Source: JBGPRB01 sp964422155 | GTDB lineage: Bacteria > Chloroflexota > Dehalococcoidia > Dehalococcoidales > RBG-16-60-22 | DNA: 32,176 nucleotides | Reading direction: 5' to 3' | NCBI GenBank assembly: GCA_964422155.1 | Contig: CAYQZZ010000021.1 | Span: forward strand, 1-32,176 | Shown here: piece by piece, positions 1 through 9,064 of the stretch | How the letters are laid out: every line of letters begins with the position of its first letter | Position numbering within the stretch: position 1 is the first letter of the stretch | The notes under the pieces: model-generated | Told to the model about the DNA's origin: nothing | Databases searched by the model: none | What the model saw: only the letters and a program-made list of their open reading frames with translations | Position numbers and translations under genes: made by a program

Positions 1-2544
1 GAGTTCCACATGGCATTTAATTTTCCCATCATGCCCCGGCTCTTCATGGCCCTGCGCATGGAAGACCGCTTCCCCATAATCGATATCCTCCGGCAGACCC
101 CACCGATTCCGGACACTTGCCAGTGGGCTTTATTCCTGCGCAATCATGACGAGCTGACGCTGGAGATGGTCACCGATGAAGAACGGGACTACATGTACCG
201 GGAATACGCCCCCGACCCCTCTGCCCGCCTTAACCTGGGTATACGCCGCCGCCTGGCGCCGCTGCTCGGCAACGACCGCAGGAAAATAGAGTTGATGAAT
301 AGCCTGCTCTTTTCACTGCCCGGCACGCCGGTTATCTACTACGGCGACGAGATAGGCATGGGGGATAATTTCCACCTTAACGACCGCGATGGCGTACGCA
401 CCACCATGCAGTGGAGCCCGGAAAGAAACGCCGGCTTCTCCAAAGCCAATTCGCAGAAGCTTTACCTGCCACTTATCACCGACCCCGAATATCATTACAA
501 AGTGGTCAACGTGAAAAACCAGTTGAATAATCCCGACTCTCTTCTCTGGTGGATGAAACGCCTCATCGCTCTTCGTAAACGCTATCAAGCCTTCGGGCGC
601 GGCAGTATCGAATTCCTCCAGTCGGAGAATCGCAAAGTGCTGACTTACCTCCGGCAATATAAGGACGAGACAATCCTGGCGGTAGCCAATCTTTCCCATC
701 TGGCACAGCAGACCCAGTTCGACCTATCCAGATTCATGGGCTATCGTCCCGTGGACCTCTTCGGGCGGGTGGAATTTGCCCCCATCACCGATAACAAATA
801 TTTTTTCACCCTCAGTCCGTATGCCTTCTACTGGTTTTCCCTCGAACCGCAACCGGCGGAGTCCTCGCGCCTGCGTATTTCGCCTGCTGAGGAAGTCAGA
901 GAATTACCGATAATGAATGAAACCGAGGAGAGCCTTTTCGGAAAAAAGGAGAACTGGTTCGTCCTTGAGGCGATATTGCTCGACTATATCCAGGGTCAGC
1001 GCTGGTTCCGCGGCAAGGCGCGTGAAGCCTGGATAGCCGAGATTCAGGATATTATTCCCATGCATTTTGATAACGCGACCGCTTATTTTACTCTGTTGCA
1101 GGTCGAATATTCGGAGGGTGAGGACGAGACCTATGCCATTCCTCTGATGACCGCACCAGCCAACCGGGAAGCCGAGATAAAAGAAAAACACCCCCATGCC
1201 ATTATCGCCTGTTTGAAGCAGCGAGGCAAAAGCGGTGGCGATATCCTCTATGACGCCATGGTCGACCGTGACTTCGACAACTTCCTGATATCCGCCATAA
1301 AGCGCCACCGCAGTTTCAAAGGGATTTCCGGCGAGATTTCCGCTCCGCCGACGGCATTCCTGCGCCTGACCTCTATCGCGGGGGTAAAAGATGTAGAACC
1401 TGTCCTACTGAAAGCCGAGCAGAGTAACACGTCAATTGTGTACGGATACCGGTTCATCCTCAAGCTTTTCCGGAAACCAGAAGAAGGCATTAACCCCGAG
1501 GTGGAAATCGGCCGCTTCCTCACGGAAAATACGCCTTTCATGAATATCGCTAAAGTAGCCGGTTCCCTGGAATACCGGAGCGGGCACAAGAAACCAGTAA
1601 GCCTGGCCATTCTCCAGAGTTATGTGTCCAATGAAGGCGATGCCTGGCAATATACCCTTGACACCCTGCAACGTTATTTTGAGCTGGTGCTGGCACACCC
1701 CACGGTACAGGCCCCGCCTGTCCCGCAGAAACACTTACTCTCTTTACAAAAAGAGCTCCCTTCCCTGGCCAGAGACACCATAGGCACTTACATAACCTCG
1801 GCACAGATTCTCGGGCAACGTACTGCCGAGCTACATATCGCCCTGGCTTCGGGTGTGGAAAACGCCGACTTCGCTCCGGAGCCTTATACCCTTACCTACC
1901 AGACATCTCTATACCAGTCGTTTCGAGGTTTCGCCATAAGAACTCTGGAACTGCTCCGGGGACGTCTCGACAATCTACCCGAAGAATTGCAAAAAGATGC
2001 ACGTTTAGTACTTGACAGGGAAAAGACCATCATTGACCGCTATAACCTGGTCCGCCGCGATATAATATCGGCATCACGCATCCGCTGTCATGGCGACTAC
2101 CATCTGGGGCAGATACTCTATACCGGTAAAGATTTCGTCATTACCGATTTTGAGGGTGAACCGGCACGCTCGCTCAGTGAGCGACGCCTCAAACGTTCGC
2201 CGCTCAGGGACGTAGCCGGGATGATTCGTTCCTTCCACTATGCGGCACACACGGCTCTTATCAAACAGGTAACGTTACATCACAAACCGGAAGATACCCT
2301 GCTCCTGAAGTACTGGGCACAGTTCTGGTATGTCTGGGTTTCGGTAGTTTTTCTGAACACGTACCTCGATATCATCAAAAAAACGGGATTACTCCCGGAA
2401 GACTCTGAACAATTGAAAATCCTCCTGGACGCTTTCCTCCTTGATAAAGCCCTCTACGAGGTCGGTTATGAACTGAATAATCGCCCTGATTGGGTAAACA
2501 TACCTCTTCAGGGCATATTACAGATGCTGGAGGCAGAAGGTTAA
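1..2544 (+). CDS. treS: Trehalose synthase-maltokinase fusion (TreS-Mak), 5' end missing
   Basis: The frame is open from base 1 (E-F-H-M-A-F), so the ATG at 10 is internal and the gene begins outside the window. The first ~285 residues match the C-terminal half of GH13 trehalose synthase, which interconverts maltose and trehalose. The conserved N-H-D-E at residues 48-51 carries the third catalytic Asp, and the C-terminal beta domain follows. Residues ~300-847 match maltokinase, which makes maltose 1-phosphate with ATP. H-G-D-Y-H-L-G-Q near residue 698 is the catalytic loop, and D-F-E-G-E-P near 716 is the metal-binding motif. About 290 residues of TreS, including nucleophile and acid/base, should lie upstream. 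The fused architecture is known and usually feeds GlgE glucan synthesis; no glgE is visible here. glgB follows after 12 bp, so co-transcription is likely. Cytosolic. Confidence 0.93.
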   Translation, partial: EFHMAFNFPIMPRLFMALRMEDRFPIIDILRQTPPIPDTCQWALFLRNHDELTLEMVTDEERDYMYREYAPDPSARLNLGIRRRLAPLLGNDRRKIELMNSLLFSLPGTPVIYYGDEIGMGDNFHLNDRDGVRTTMQWSPERNAGFSKANSQKLYLPLITDPEYHYKVVNVKNQLNNPDSLLWWMKRLIALRKRYQAFGRGSIEFLQSENRKVLTYLRQYKDETILAVANLSHLAQQTQFDLSRFMGYRPVDLFGRVEFAPITDNKYFFTLSPYAFYWFSLEPQPAESSRLRISPAEEVRELPIMNETEESLFGKKENWFVLEAILLDYIQGQRWFRGKAREAWIAEIQDIIPMHFDNATAYFTLLQVEYSEGEDETYAIPLMTAPANREAEIKEKHPHAIIACLKQRGKSGGDILYDAMVDRDFDNFLISAIKRHRSFKGISGEISAPPTAFLRLTSIAGVKDVEPVLLKAEQSNTSIVYGYRFILKLFRKPEEGINPEVEIGRFLTENTPFMNIAKVAGSLEYRSGHKKPVSLAILQSYVSNEGDAWQYTLDTLQRYFELVLAHPTVQAPPVPQKHLLSLQKELPSLARDTIGTYITSAQILGQRTAELHIALASGVENADFAPEPYTLTYQTSLYQSFRGFAIRTLELLRGRLDNLPEELQKDARLVLDREKTIIDRYNLVRRDIISASRIRCHGDYHLGQILYTGKDFVITDFEGEPARSLSERRLKRSPLRDVAGMIRSFHYAAHTALIKQVTLHHKPEDTLLLKYWAQFWYVWVSVVFLNTYLDIIKKTGLLPEDSEQLKILLDAFLLDKALYEVGYELNNRPDWVNIPLQGILQMLEAEG

Positions 2545-2556
2545 CCGGAATCAGCC

Positions 2557-4536
2557 ATGACGCCACGTAAAAAAAGCGATACACCACGACAGCCCGATAG
2601 CGAGATACCCAGGGTACCAACCGTCCGATATGATAAATCCCTGCTAGCTGACGACGACCTTTATCTGTTCAATGAAGGTTCCCACTACAAACTATACGAG
2701 AAGCTGGGAGCGCATCCCCTGACGGTTGACGGTACTAAAGGGACATACTTTGCCGTGTGGGCACCCAACGCCAGAGAGGTATATGTCATCGGCGACTTCA
2801 ACGGCTGGGACAGGACACGCCACCGCCTGCAACACCGGGGAAAATCCGGCATCTGGGAAGGATTCATTAATGGCATCAATACCGGCAGCGTATACAAATA
2901 CTACATCGTCTCCCGGTATCATAACTACACCGTCGATAAGGCTGACCCGTTCGCCTTTTTCAGCGAGACTCCCCCGAAGACAGCATCTATCATATGGGAC
3001 ATGGATTACAGATGGGGAGACCATGCCTGGATGAAAGAGCGCCGTGAGCGAAACGCACTGGACGCTCCCATTTCTATATATGAAGTACACCTCGGCTCCT
3101 GGCGGCGCGTCCCCGAAGAAGGGAACCGTTACCTCACCTATCGGGAGCTTGCCCCCAGGCTAGCCGACTATGTAAAGCAGATGGGCTTTACACATGTAGA
3201 GTTCCTACCGGTCATGGAGCACCCGTTCTACGGGTCGTGGGGATATCAGACTACCGGATACTTCTCGCCTACCAGCCGCTACGGTACGCCGCAGGACTTC
3301 ATGTACCTAGTAGACTATCTTCACCAGCATAATATCGGTGTTTTTCTCGACTGGGTACCCTCCCATTTCCCCGATGACCAGCATGCCCTGAGTTTCTTTG
3401 ACGGCACCCATCTCTATGAACACAAGGACCCGGTACAGGGGATTCACCCGGACTGGAACAGCTACATCTTTAACTACGGGAGAGACGAGGTAAGAAGCTT
3501 CTTAAAGAGCAGCGCCCTTTTCTGGCTGGACAAATACCACGCTGACGGTCTGCGTGTCGACGCCGTAGCTTCCATGCTATATCTCGACTACGGGCGGAAG
3601 AATAAAAAATGGATACCCAATAAATACGGAGGCCGTGAGAACCTTGAGGCGATTGATTTCCTGAAACAATTCAATGAGATAGTTTACCGCGAAAAGCCCG
3701 ATGTCCAGACAATCGCCGAGGAGTCTACCGCCTGGACCATGGTGTCACGACCCACCTACGCCGGCGGGCTTGGCTTCGGCATGAAGTGGGACATGGGCTG
3801 GATGCACGATACCCTGGTATACATGAGCAAAGACCCGATTTACCGTAAGTACCATCACAACGAACTGACCTTCCGCATGATATACGCCTTTACCGAGAAC
3901 TTTGCCCTGCCTTTATCTCATGACGAGGTTGTCTACGGCAAAGCCTCCCTTTTATCCAAGATGCCGGGGGATGACTGGCAGAAATTTGCCAACCTGCGCC
4001 TGCTTTTCGGGTACATGTATGCCCAGTCAGGAAAAAAAATCCTTTTCATGGGCGGAGAATTTGGTCAGCGGCAGGAATGGTCCCACGAAAGAAGTCTGGA
4101 CTGGCACCTGCTCCAGTATCCCCCGCACTCCGGCCTTCAGCAGTGGGTTGCCGACCTTAATAAGTTCTACCGGAACCAGCCATCCCTTTACCAGCTGGAC
4201 TTTGAACCTTCCGGCTTCGAATGGATTGACTGCGGTGACGTCCCAAAAAGCATCTTTAGCCTAATCCGCAAAGGACACACTGCGGATGACCCGATATTGG
4301 TATTATGCAACTTTACCCCGGAGATGCATTTTAATTACGACATCGGTGTGCCGCTGCCGGGAATCTGGCAGGAAGTCCTCAATAGCGATGCCACCAGGTA
4401 CGGGGGCAGCGGCCAGGGCAACCCTGATGCGCTGAAGGCTTCAAACAAGGCCATGCACGGACGGCCCTGCTCTATTACCCTGACAATACCGCCGCTGGCT
4501 GTAATATTCCTGAAGAGGACAGAACCGGATAAATAA
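2557..4536 (+). CDS. glgB: 1,4-alpha-glucan branching enzyme GlgB
   Basis: A GH13 branching enzyme that cuts alpha-1,4 glucan chains and re-attaches them as alpha-1,6 branches. The 659 residues comprise a CBM48 domain (~45-145), a catalytic barrel and a C-terminal beta domain. It is shorter than the ~730-residue E. coli enzyme, consistent with absence of the extra N1 domain. Catalytic signatures are visible: D-G-L-R-V-D-A with nucleophile D335, I-A-E-E-S-T with acid/base E388, and L-S-H-D-E-V with D456. The ATG at 2557 lies 12 bp after the TreS-Mak stop and has only a weak ribosome site, suggesting translational coupling. With maltokinase upstream, it probably branches glucan built from maltose 1-phosphate or by a glycogen synthase elsewhere. 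It converges with the GH57 gene across an inverted repeat. Confidence 0.96.
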   Translation: MTPRKKSDTPRQPDSEIPRVPTVRYDKSLLADDDLYLFNEGSHYKLYEKLGAHPLTVDGTKGTYFAVWAPNAREVYVIGDFNGWDRTRHRLQHRGKSGIWEGFINGINTGSVYKYYIVSRYHNYTVDKADPFAFFSETPPKTASIIWDMDYRWGDHAWMKERRERNALDAPISIYEVHLGSWRRVPEEGNRYLTYRELAPRLADYVKQMGFTHVEFLPVMEHPFYGSWGYQTTGYFSPTSRYGTPQDFMYLVDYLHQHNIGVFLDWVPSHFPDDQHALSFFDGTHLYEHKDPVQGIHPDWNSYIFNYGRDEVRSFLKSSALFWLDKYHADGLRVDAVASMLYLDYGRKNKKWIPNKYGGRENLEAIDFLKQFNEIVYREKPDVQTIAEESTAWTMVSRPTYAGGLGFGMKWDMGWMHDTLVYMSKDPIYRKYHHNELTFRMIYAFTENFALPLSHDEVVYGKASLLSKMPGDDWQKFANLRLLFGYMYAQSGKKILFMGGEFGQRQEWSHERSLDWHLLQYPPHSGLQQWVADLNKFYRNQPSLYQLDFEPSGFEWIDCGDVPKSIFSLIRKGHTADDPILVLCNFTPEMHFNYDIGVPLPGIWQEVLNSDATRYGGSGQGNPDALKASNKAMHGRPCSITLTIPPLAVIFLKRTEPDK

Positions 4537-4567
4537 AAAAAGAGATGGTGTCTCACAATGGCTTATT

Positions 4568-4656
4568 GTCATTCTGGCGAAAGCCAGAATCCAGCTAATG
4601 GAAGTACATCTTCAAAGATTCTATCATATCTGGATTCCAGCCTTCGCTGGAATGAC
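4568..4656. repeat. Inverted-repeat element between convergent glgB and GH57 genes
   Basis: Two 27-bp arms (4568-4594 and 4630-4656) are near-perfect reverse complements. Each arm is also a hairpin by itself: TTCTGGC-gaaa-GCCAGAA at 4572-4589 and TTCCAGC-cttc-GCTGGAA at 4635-4652. The differences between arms are compensated within each small hairpin, which suggests selection for RNA or DNA structure. It could serve as a bidirectional terminator. Arms of the form GTCATTC..GAATCCAG resemble repeats scattered through many bacterial genomes. A related sequence occurs at 8881-8905. Confidence 0.85.
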
Positions 4657-4702
4657 GATTGAAGAATCTGTTTCGCTTACTTTTACCACTGGCTCATCCT
4701 GT

Positions 4703-6492
4703 TCAATCTACCCGTATGGATAAACTCTTACCCAGAGCTACAAAGGCTTCTACCCATGCCGCAGCCTGCTGGTCGTTGTGTTCAGCCTTACGCCTGAACT
4801 CAGGATAGTTGGACTGCAACATGCCCCAGTAGAGGTTCTGCACCTTCCAGAGGTCGACGGGAAAAGGCAGGCTGCGTGCCAGTGAAACCGCCGCCAGAAG
4901 GCTTTTCAGATTGTCGGCGTCCGCAGGGTTAGCCGCCAGTGCCGCCATCATCTTTTCAAGATTAATTTTAAAATCATAGCCGATGCCTTCCGTATCCAGC
5001 TTGATTTGCCATTTCGCGGCGGCATCAAGCAGATTACGCACCTCTGCCGCATCCACGGAATAGTTTTTAACGGCGCGGTGAAACTCGCTATTTATAATCA
5101 ACTCTTCGGTCGCACGGAAAGCCGGCGGTATCGGCCCGGCGAGCTCGGCTGAAAAGCGCTCCGGAGGATAGAGCCGTTCAAAAAGCTGGCGGAATGATTT
5201 CTCCATGCCGGATACGGCGGACTCCAGAATATCCCCGAGGACTTTACGCTGCGCATCGTAGCCGTCAGACAGATTCGTCACCATCATCGCTGGCCTGACC
5301 AGATGCTCGTAAATGCGGCGGCCGTCACCCTGTTCCGGTATATTGCTTTTTGCCTGCTCCAGAATCTTTAAAAAGTCCTCTTCAATGCTATCACCGAACA
5401 AGTCCTGCGCCAGCTGCACAACCCGTCCGGCGTATTGAATAACCTGCACGGGTTCGGGGCGAGATATCTCGTCGAAGAACCAGCCGCAGCTGGTATACAT
5501 GAGCATGGCATGGTGCTGAAGCTCGAGGAGTTTGAGCGCCGTTATTCTCTCTGTCTCGTTCAACTCCCGGGCGGCATACTTGCCGAAGAAATTATTCACG
5601 TTTTCCCGTGAGCGGTCAAGGATGACATCTATATACCCGTCGCGGGCAGCCCACGGGTCTTTTAAAAACTGGCAGGCCCTTTCCTCGTATCGCGGGGCCA
5701 GGTTATCACGCAGCCAGTCAAAAGCATTGCGCAATGGCGTCCGCCACTTCTGGTTCCGCCCTGGGTGATTGGGGGCACCGGTGGTATCACCGCAGTCGCT
5801 CCACCAGCGGTCGATGCCGTGTACACAGCTCCAGGAGGTCTTTTCGATTATCTCCGCTTCTTGAGTGGGCGGATATTTTTCCAGGAATTCCCCGTAGTTG
5901 GTGATTTTCGCTATATTATCTTTCTCGATACGCTGGAGAGCAAAAGCCAGGGCCATATCCGCAAAACGGTGATGATGCCCGTATGTTTCACCATCGGTAG
6001 CGATGTGCACCAGCTGGGGCCAGTTCCTCTTCTCCGAGAAGGCATCGGTAAGCCTTTTGGCGAAAGCATCCCCGCTTTTAAGGACATCTTCAAAGGCGAC
6101 GGCATTTGAAATGGGGCCATCGTAAAAGAAGATATTTATCTGGCGTCCTGAGGGGAGGTTGACAACGTAAGCCCGGGTGGGGTCGATNNNNNNNNNNNNN
6201 NNNNNNNNNNNNNNNNNNNNNNNNNNNNNNNNNNNNNNNNNNNNNNNNNNNNNNNNNNNNNNNNNNNNNNNNNNNNNNNNNNNNNNNTGGCATAGTTGCT
6301 GACAATCTGGTCGATGTATCCGTCTTTATCAAGAATCCTCGAAGAGGTATTAGGCATATAACATTCAGCAGTGACCCTTTCATTCCAGTCGTGATAAGGG
6401 TAAGCCGATTCCTGCCATTCGACGTATTCCAGCCAGGCGTTTTCACGCGGCGGCTGGTAGAAATGCCCGTGGATACAGATATAGCGTTCCAT
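4703..6492 (-). CDS. Glycoside hydrolase family 57 protein with DUF3536-type C-terminus, interrupted by assembly gap
   Basis: Probable alpha-glucan-active GH57 enzyme (amylase or glucanotransferase type). The start at 6492 follows the malQ stop with no spacer, and the AGGAGAGG ribosome site lies inside malQ. The first 68 residues carry H-G-H-F-Y-Q-P-P, the GH57 region-1 signature. After the gap, 4703-6187 is open in frame and starts I-D-P-T-R-A-Y, followed by H-I-A-T-D-G-E-T-Y-G-H-H, the region carrying the catalytic Asp, and then a long helical DUF3536-like tail. From my memory of homologues about 120-150 residues belong in the gap, including the W-L-P-E-T nucleophile motif, so neither that residue nor integrity can be confirmed. 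The two sides are in different frames at the written gap length, which is expected for an arbitrary gap. Not necessarily a pseudogene. Confidence 0.88.
6188..6287. other. Assembly gap (100 N) inside the GH57 gene
   Basis: Exactly 100 N, the usual placeholder for unknown length. Flanking sequences share no overlap, unlike the second gap, and the coding frames on each side do not match, so real sequence is missing here. A length near 400 bp would fit the family. Confidence 0.95.
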
Positions 6493-8783
6493 CTACCTCT
6501 CCTTACCTGTCTCCTGTTTCCTGAGCCTGTCTATTTCCTTCAGAGTATCACTGACCTCCTTAATGTGGAAAAACTCCTCAAGCCAATAGCGCGCTTTTCT
6601 CTGCCAGCTGGGGAATTTGTCTCCGATACCGGGTACGTTTTGCGACCGGGTTTCCAGCCAGAGGTCCTCCAGATTAACCAGGACGATACGCGCCCGGCTG
6701 GCGCTCAGGTATGCCAGGCAGGCCTTTAAAACGGCCCGGGAACCGGAATCGATTTTCCGCAGAAACTTCTTGTTACGCAGGTAGGCTATCAGGGCATTTT
6801 TGATAGCCCGACGTGTCTTTCTTTCCTTCCGGGCACCTTTTTCGTCCAGCAGACCCAGACCCATTCTCTCTTCGATGTCGGCGCCCTGCCAGAAGGAAGC
6901 AAAGGGCGTCATATCGTGAGTATTCAGGCTGACCACGGCATTGCGGGGGATATGCCCCAGGGTCTCCGAAGCTTTATCGGCCAGTTCATAATATAAAACG
7001 TACATCCGGTGCAGTCCGTGCCTGGCCATGGTCGGCCTGACATAGGAAGGCACTATGCCCAGGTCCTCGCCGACAATGATGCTCCGGTGACGGTGCGACT
7101 CTAAAGCCAGAATAGCGTAGAGCTCATCGGGGCGGTAGCGCACATAAACACCCTGACCGGCATCAAATCCCTGCGGAATCCAGAACAGCCGGTGCATTCC
7201 CATGACATGGTCGATACGGAGAACATCAGCGTACCTGAGATGATGGCGCAGATAATCGACGACATAGCGATAGCCCTGCTCCCGAATACTCTCCGGGTGG
7301 AGAGGCGGAAACCCCCAGTTCTGTCCGTTCGTAAAAACGGCATCCGCCGGTGCCCCTACCGTGACGTTTGTAGCAAAGATGCCACGCTGGTGCCAGACAT
7401 CATAGCCATCGGCATGGACACCCAGAGGCAGGTCAAAATACATTTTTACGCCCTTCCCACGAGAATTTTCGGATAGTTCCTGTACCTGCTGATGGGCCAG
7501 CCATTGCGCATACATATGATAGTTCCTGGTCGCTTCGTCATAGTCGCTTTCATGAATAACCCCGTCGCGGATTCGCTGCGGCCAGGCAGGCCAGGGGACA
7601 TGCCGCTTCTCCATGACCGCCCGGAAACTGGCGTACTTCTCAATCAGGGGATTTGCCTTAATAAAGCGTTTGAATTCTTCAAGACGAACCGTATTCGAAC
7701 TGAACAGGCACCGGCAGAGCTCTTCCATGACCTGCCGTTTCAGAGACATCAGCGCGCGGTAGTCCACCATGGGTTTTTCCCGCAGTTCTTTGATGACCAT
7801 CCTGAAAGAATCGGACTGCACCAGTGCCTGTGCCGACTCGCAGACATTAAATTCCGAGACCTTTGTTATGTCAACATAAAACTCGTTCCAGAGCAGTCGG
7901 CTCACCGGCGCGTAGGGACTAGGGTCAAACGGATTATCGAGAAAAACGGGCAGCAAAGGGAGAGTTGCTACAATATTACCACCTGCTCTCGCCACCCGTT
8001 CGGCCAGAGCCCCGAGAGTGGCATAATTACCGCTGCCCCAGCTATCCCGACTCTGCAAGGCATATAAAGGTAAAAAAGCGCCCCACATGCGTCTTTCCCC
8101 GTCTCCAGAAGGAGAATAGGTCTTTTGAGGAGCCGATATAATTAATGTCTCACAGGAATTGCCCTTTACTTCTATAACCAGTTTATGATAGCCCCAGGGC
8201 AAGCTTTCAGGTAAAATAAGCTTTTTCATTACGTAATGTTTACCTTCAACATCCACGCTCTCCAGAACTGGAAGTGCGTTGGCAGGCCACTTCCAGGTAG
8301 AAAGTTCCCCGGACTCCAACTCCAACCGGCAGGTGATTGAAGCGTCGGCAAGCTCTGAGGGAAAGCAAACCTTGATTACCGGTCTTTCGCCATTACAGGC
8401 TACGGTAACCGGCTCCATCATGCGCCGCCGGAGCGATTGCCTTCTTTCACGCAAGGCTGATGGGACATCTTCCATCGAAACAACCGGAGCTCCCAAAGCT
8501 TTGAGAACCCCCAGCAGAGCCTCTGCAGAAACCTGTTTTCGGCGATGATTTACATCGTAATAAGCCGTCTGCACATTATAAAGTTGTGCCAGCCGNNNNN
8601 NNNNNNNNNNNNNNNNNNNNNNNNNNNNNNNNNNNNNNNNNNNNNNNNNNNNNNNNNNNNNNNNNNNNNNNNNNNNNNNNNNNNNNNNNNNNNNNGGCGA
8701 TGATTTACATCGTAATAAGCCGTCTGCACATTATAAAGTTGTGCCAGCCGGTACAGTTCGCCAAATGATTTACTGGTATTCAT
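6493..8783 (-). CDS. malQ: 4-alpha-glucanotransferase (amylomaltase, GH77) MalQ
   Basis: Transfers maltooligosaccharide segments between alpha-1,4 glucans, releasing glucose. The real start is the ATG at 8783 (M-N-T-S-K-S-F), whose frame enters the artificial gap at 8596-8695. Removing the gap plus one copy of the 55-bp flanking duplication leaves 2136 bp, exactly 712 codons, giving a continuous 711-residue protein. Catalytic signatures, in reconstructed numbering, are L-R-I-D-H-V-M-G with nucleophile D473, V-G-E-D-L-G with acid/base E521, and N-T-H-D-M-T with D572. The N-terminal ~150 residues form an extra beta-rich region, as in the longer MalQ subfamily. The stop codon abuts the GH57 start, so the two are probably one operon processing maltodextrins. 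The GTG at 8574 is in frame but is an internal codon, not the start. Confidence 0.94.
8541..8750. other. Artificial gap: identical 55-bp contig ends flanking 100 N
   Basis: Bases 8541-8595 and 8696-8750 are identical over 55 bp, and both copies run exactly to the edge of the N run (8596-8695). This is the signature of two de Bruijn contigs overlapping by the k-mer length that were scaffolded without being merged. Collapsing them restores the malQ frame. Confidence 0.95.
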
Positions 8784-8817
8784 GTTTATCTATTAATACG
8801 CGGTTAAGCTATTTTAT

Positions 8818-8846
8818 CATATATAGCATGAAAAAACTGGAGCCAA
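8818..8846 (-). promoter_or_regulatory. Possible promoter for the malQ-GH57 pair
   Basis: Read on the minus strand, TTGGCT (8846-8841), a 17-bp spacer and TATATG (8823-8818) lie about 35 bp before the malQ start. The match is partial and the spacing ideal. The malQ ribosome site itself is weak. Confidence 0.35.
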
Positions 8847-8882
8847 TTAACTGTCCCCTTTAAGGCTATCCGAAAATTGTCA

Positions 8883-8949
8883 TTCCCGACCTGCTCGGGA
8901 ATCCAGGTGCTTAATAATTGGTTGGAATACTGTCCCGATAGTATCGGGA
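8883..8949. repeat. Pair of short GC-rich hairpins
   Basis: TTCCCGA-cctgc-TCGGGAA (8883-8901) lies within a CATTC..GAATCCAGG context like the 4568 element. TCCCGAT-agt-ATCGGGA (8933-8949) follows. The second has the same stem as the hairpin at 28231-28247, with a different loop, indicating a dispersed hairpin family. There is no gene in 8784-9064. Confidence 0.75.
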
Positions 8950-9004
8950 TGCTTTCGCGTGAATGATAGAATGAATTTGTAAGCGGGCTTTTTCGGATAG
9001 CCAG

Positions 9005-9041
9005 GAAGAAAAAAGAAGAGTCCCGACAAGTCGGGACTCTT
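9005..9041 (-). terminator. Intrinsic terminator of the E1 alpha/beta operon
   Basis: A perfect 12-bp inverted repeat (9016-9027 with 9030-9041; core GTCCCGAC/GTCGGGAC). In the minus direction it is followed by a T-rich run, the complement of the A-rich 9005-9014. It sits about 25 bp after the E1 beta stop. Confidence 0.85.
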
Positions 9042-9064
9042 GAACTCAAGACACATCCTTCTAA

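Noticed and set aside
6090..6446. Reading frames that run through the N gap on the minus strand
   Set aside because: They are out of frame with the GH57 motifs and continue only because Ns hold no stops.
8574..8576. GTG as the start of malQ
   Set aside because: It lies inside the 55-bp duplicated contig end; collapsing the false gap shows coding sequence continues to an ATG at 8783.
8596..8695. A genuine direct duplication or small insertion in malQ
   Set aside because: Both copies stop exactly at the N run and the length equals a standard k-mer, which fits an assembly join far better than biology.
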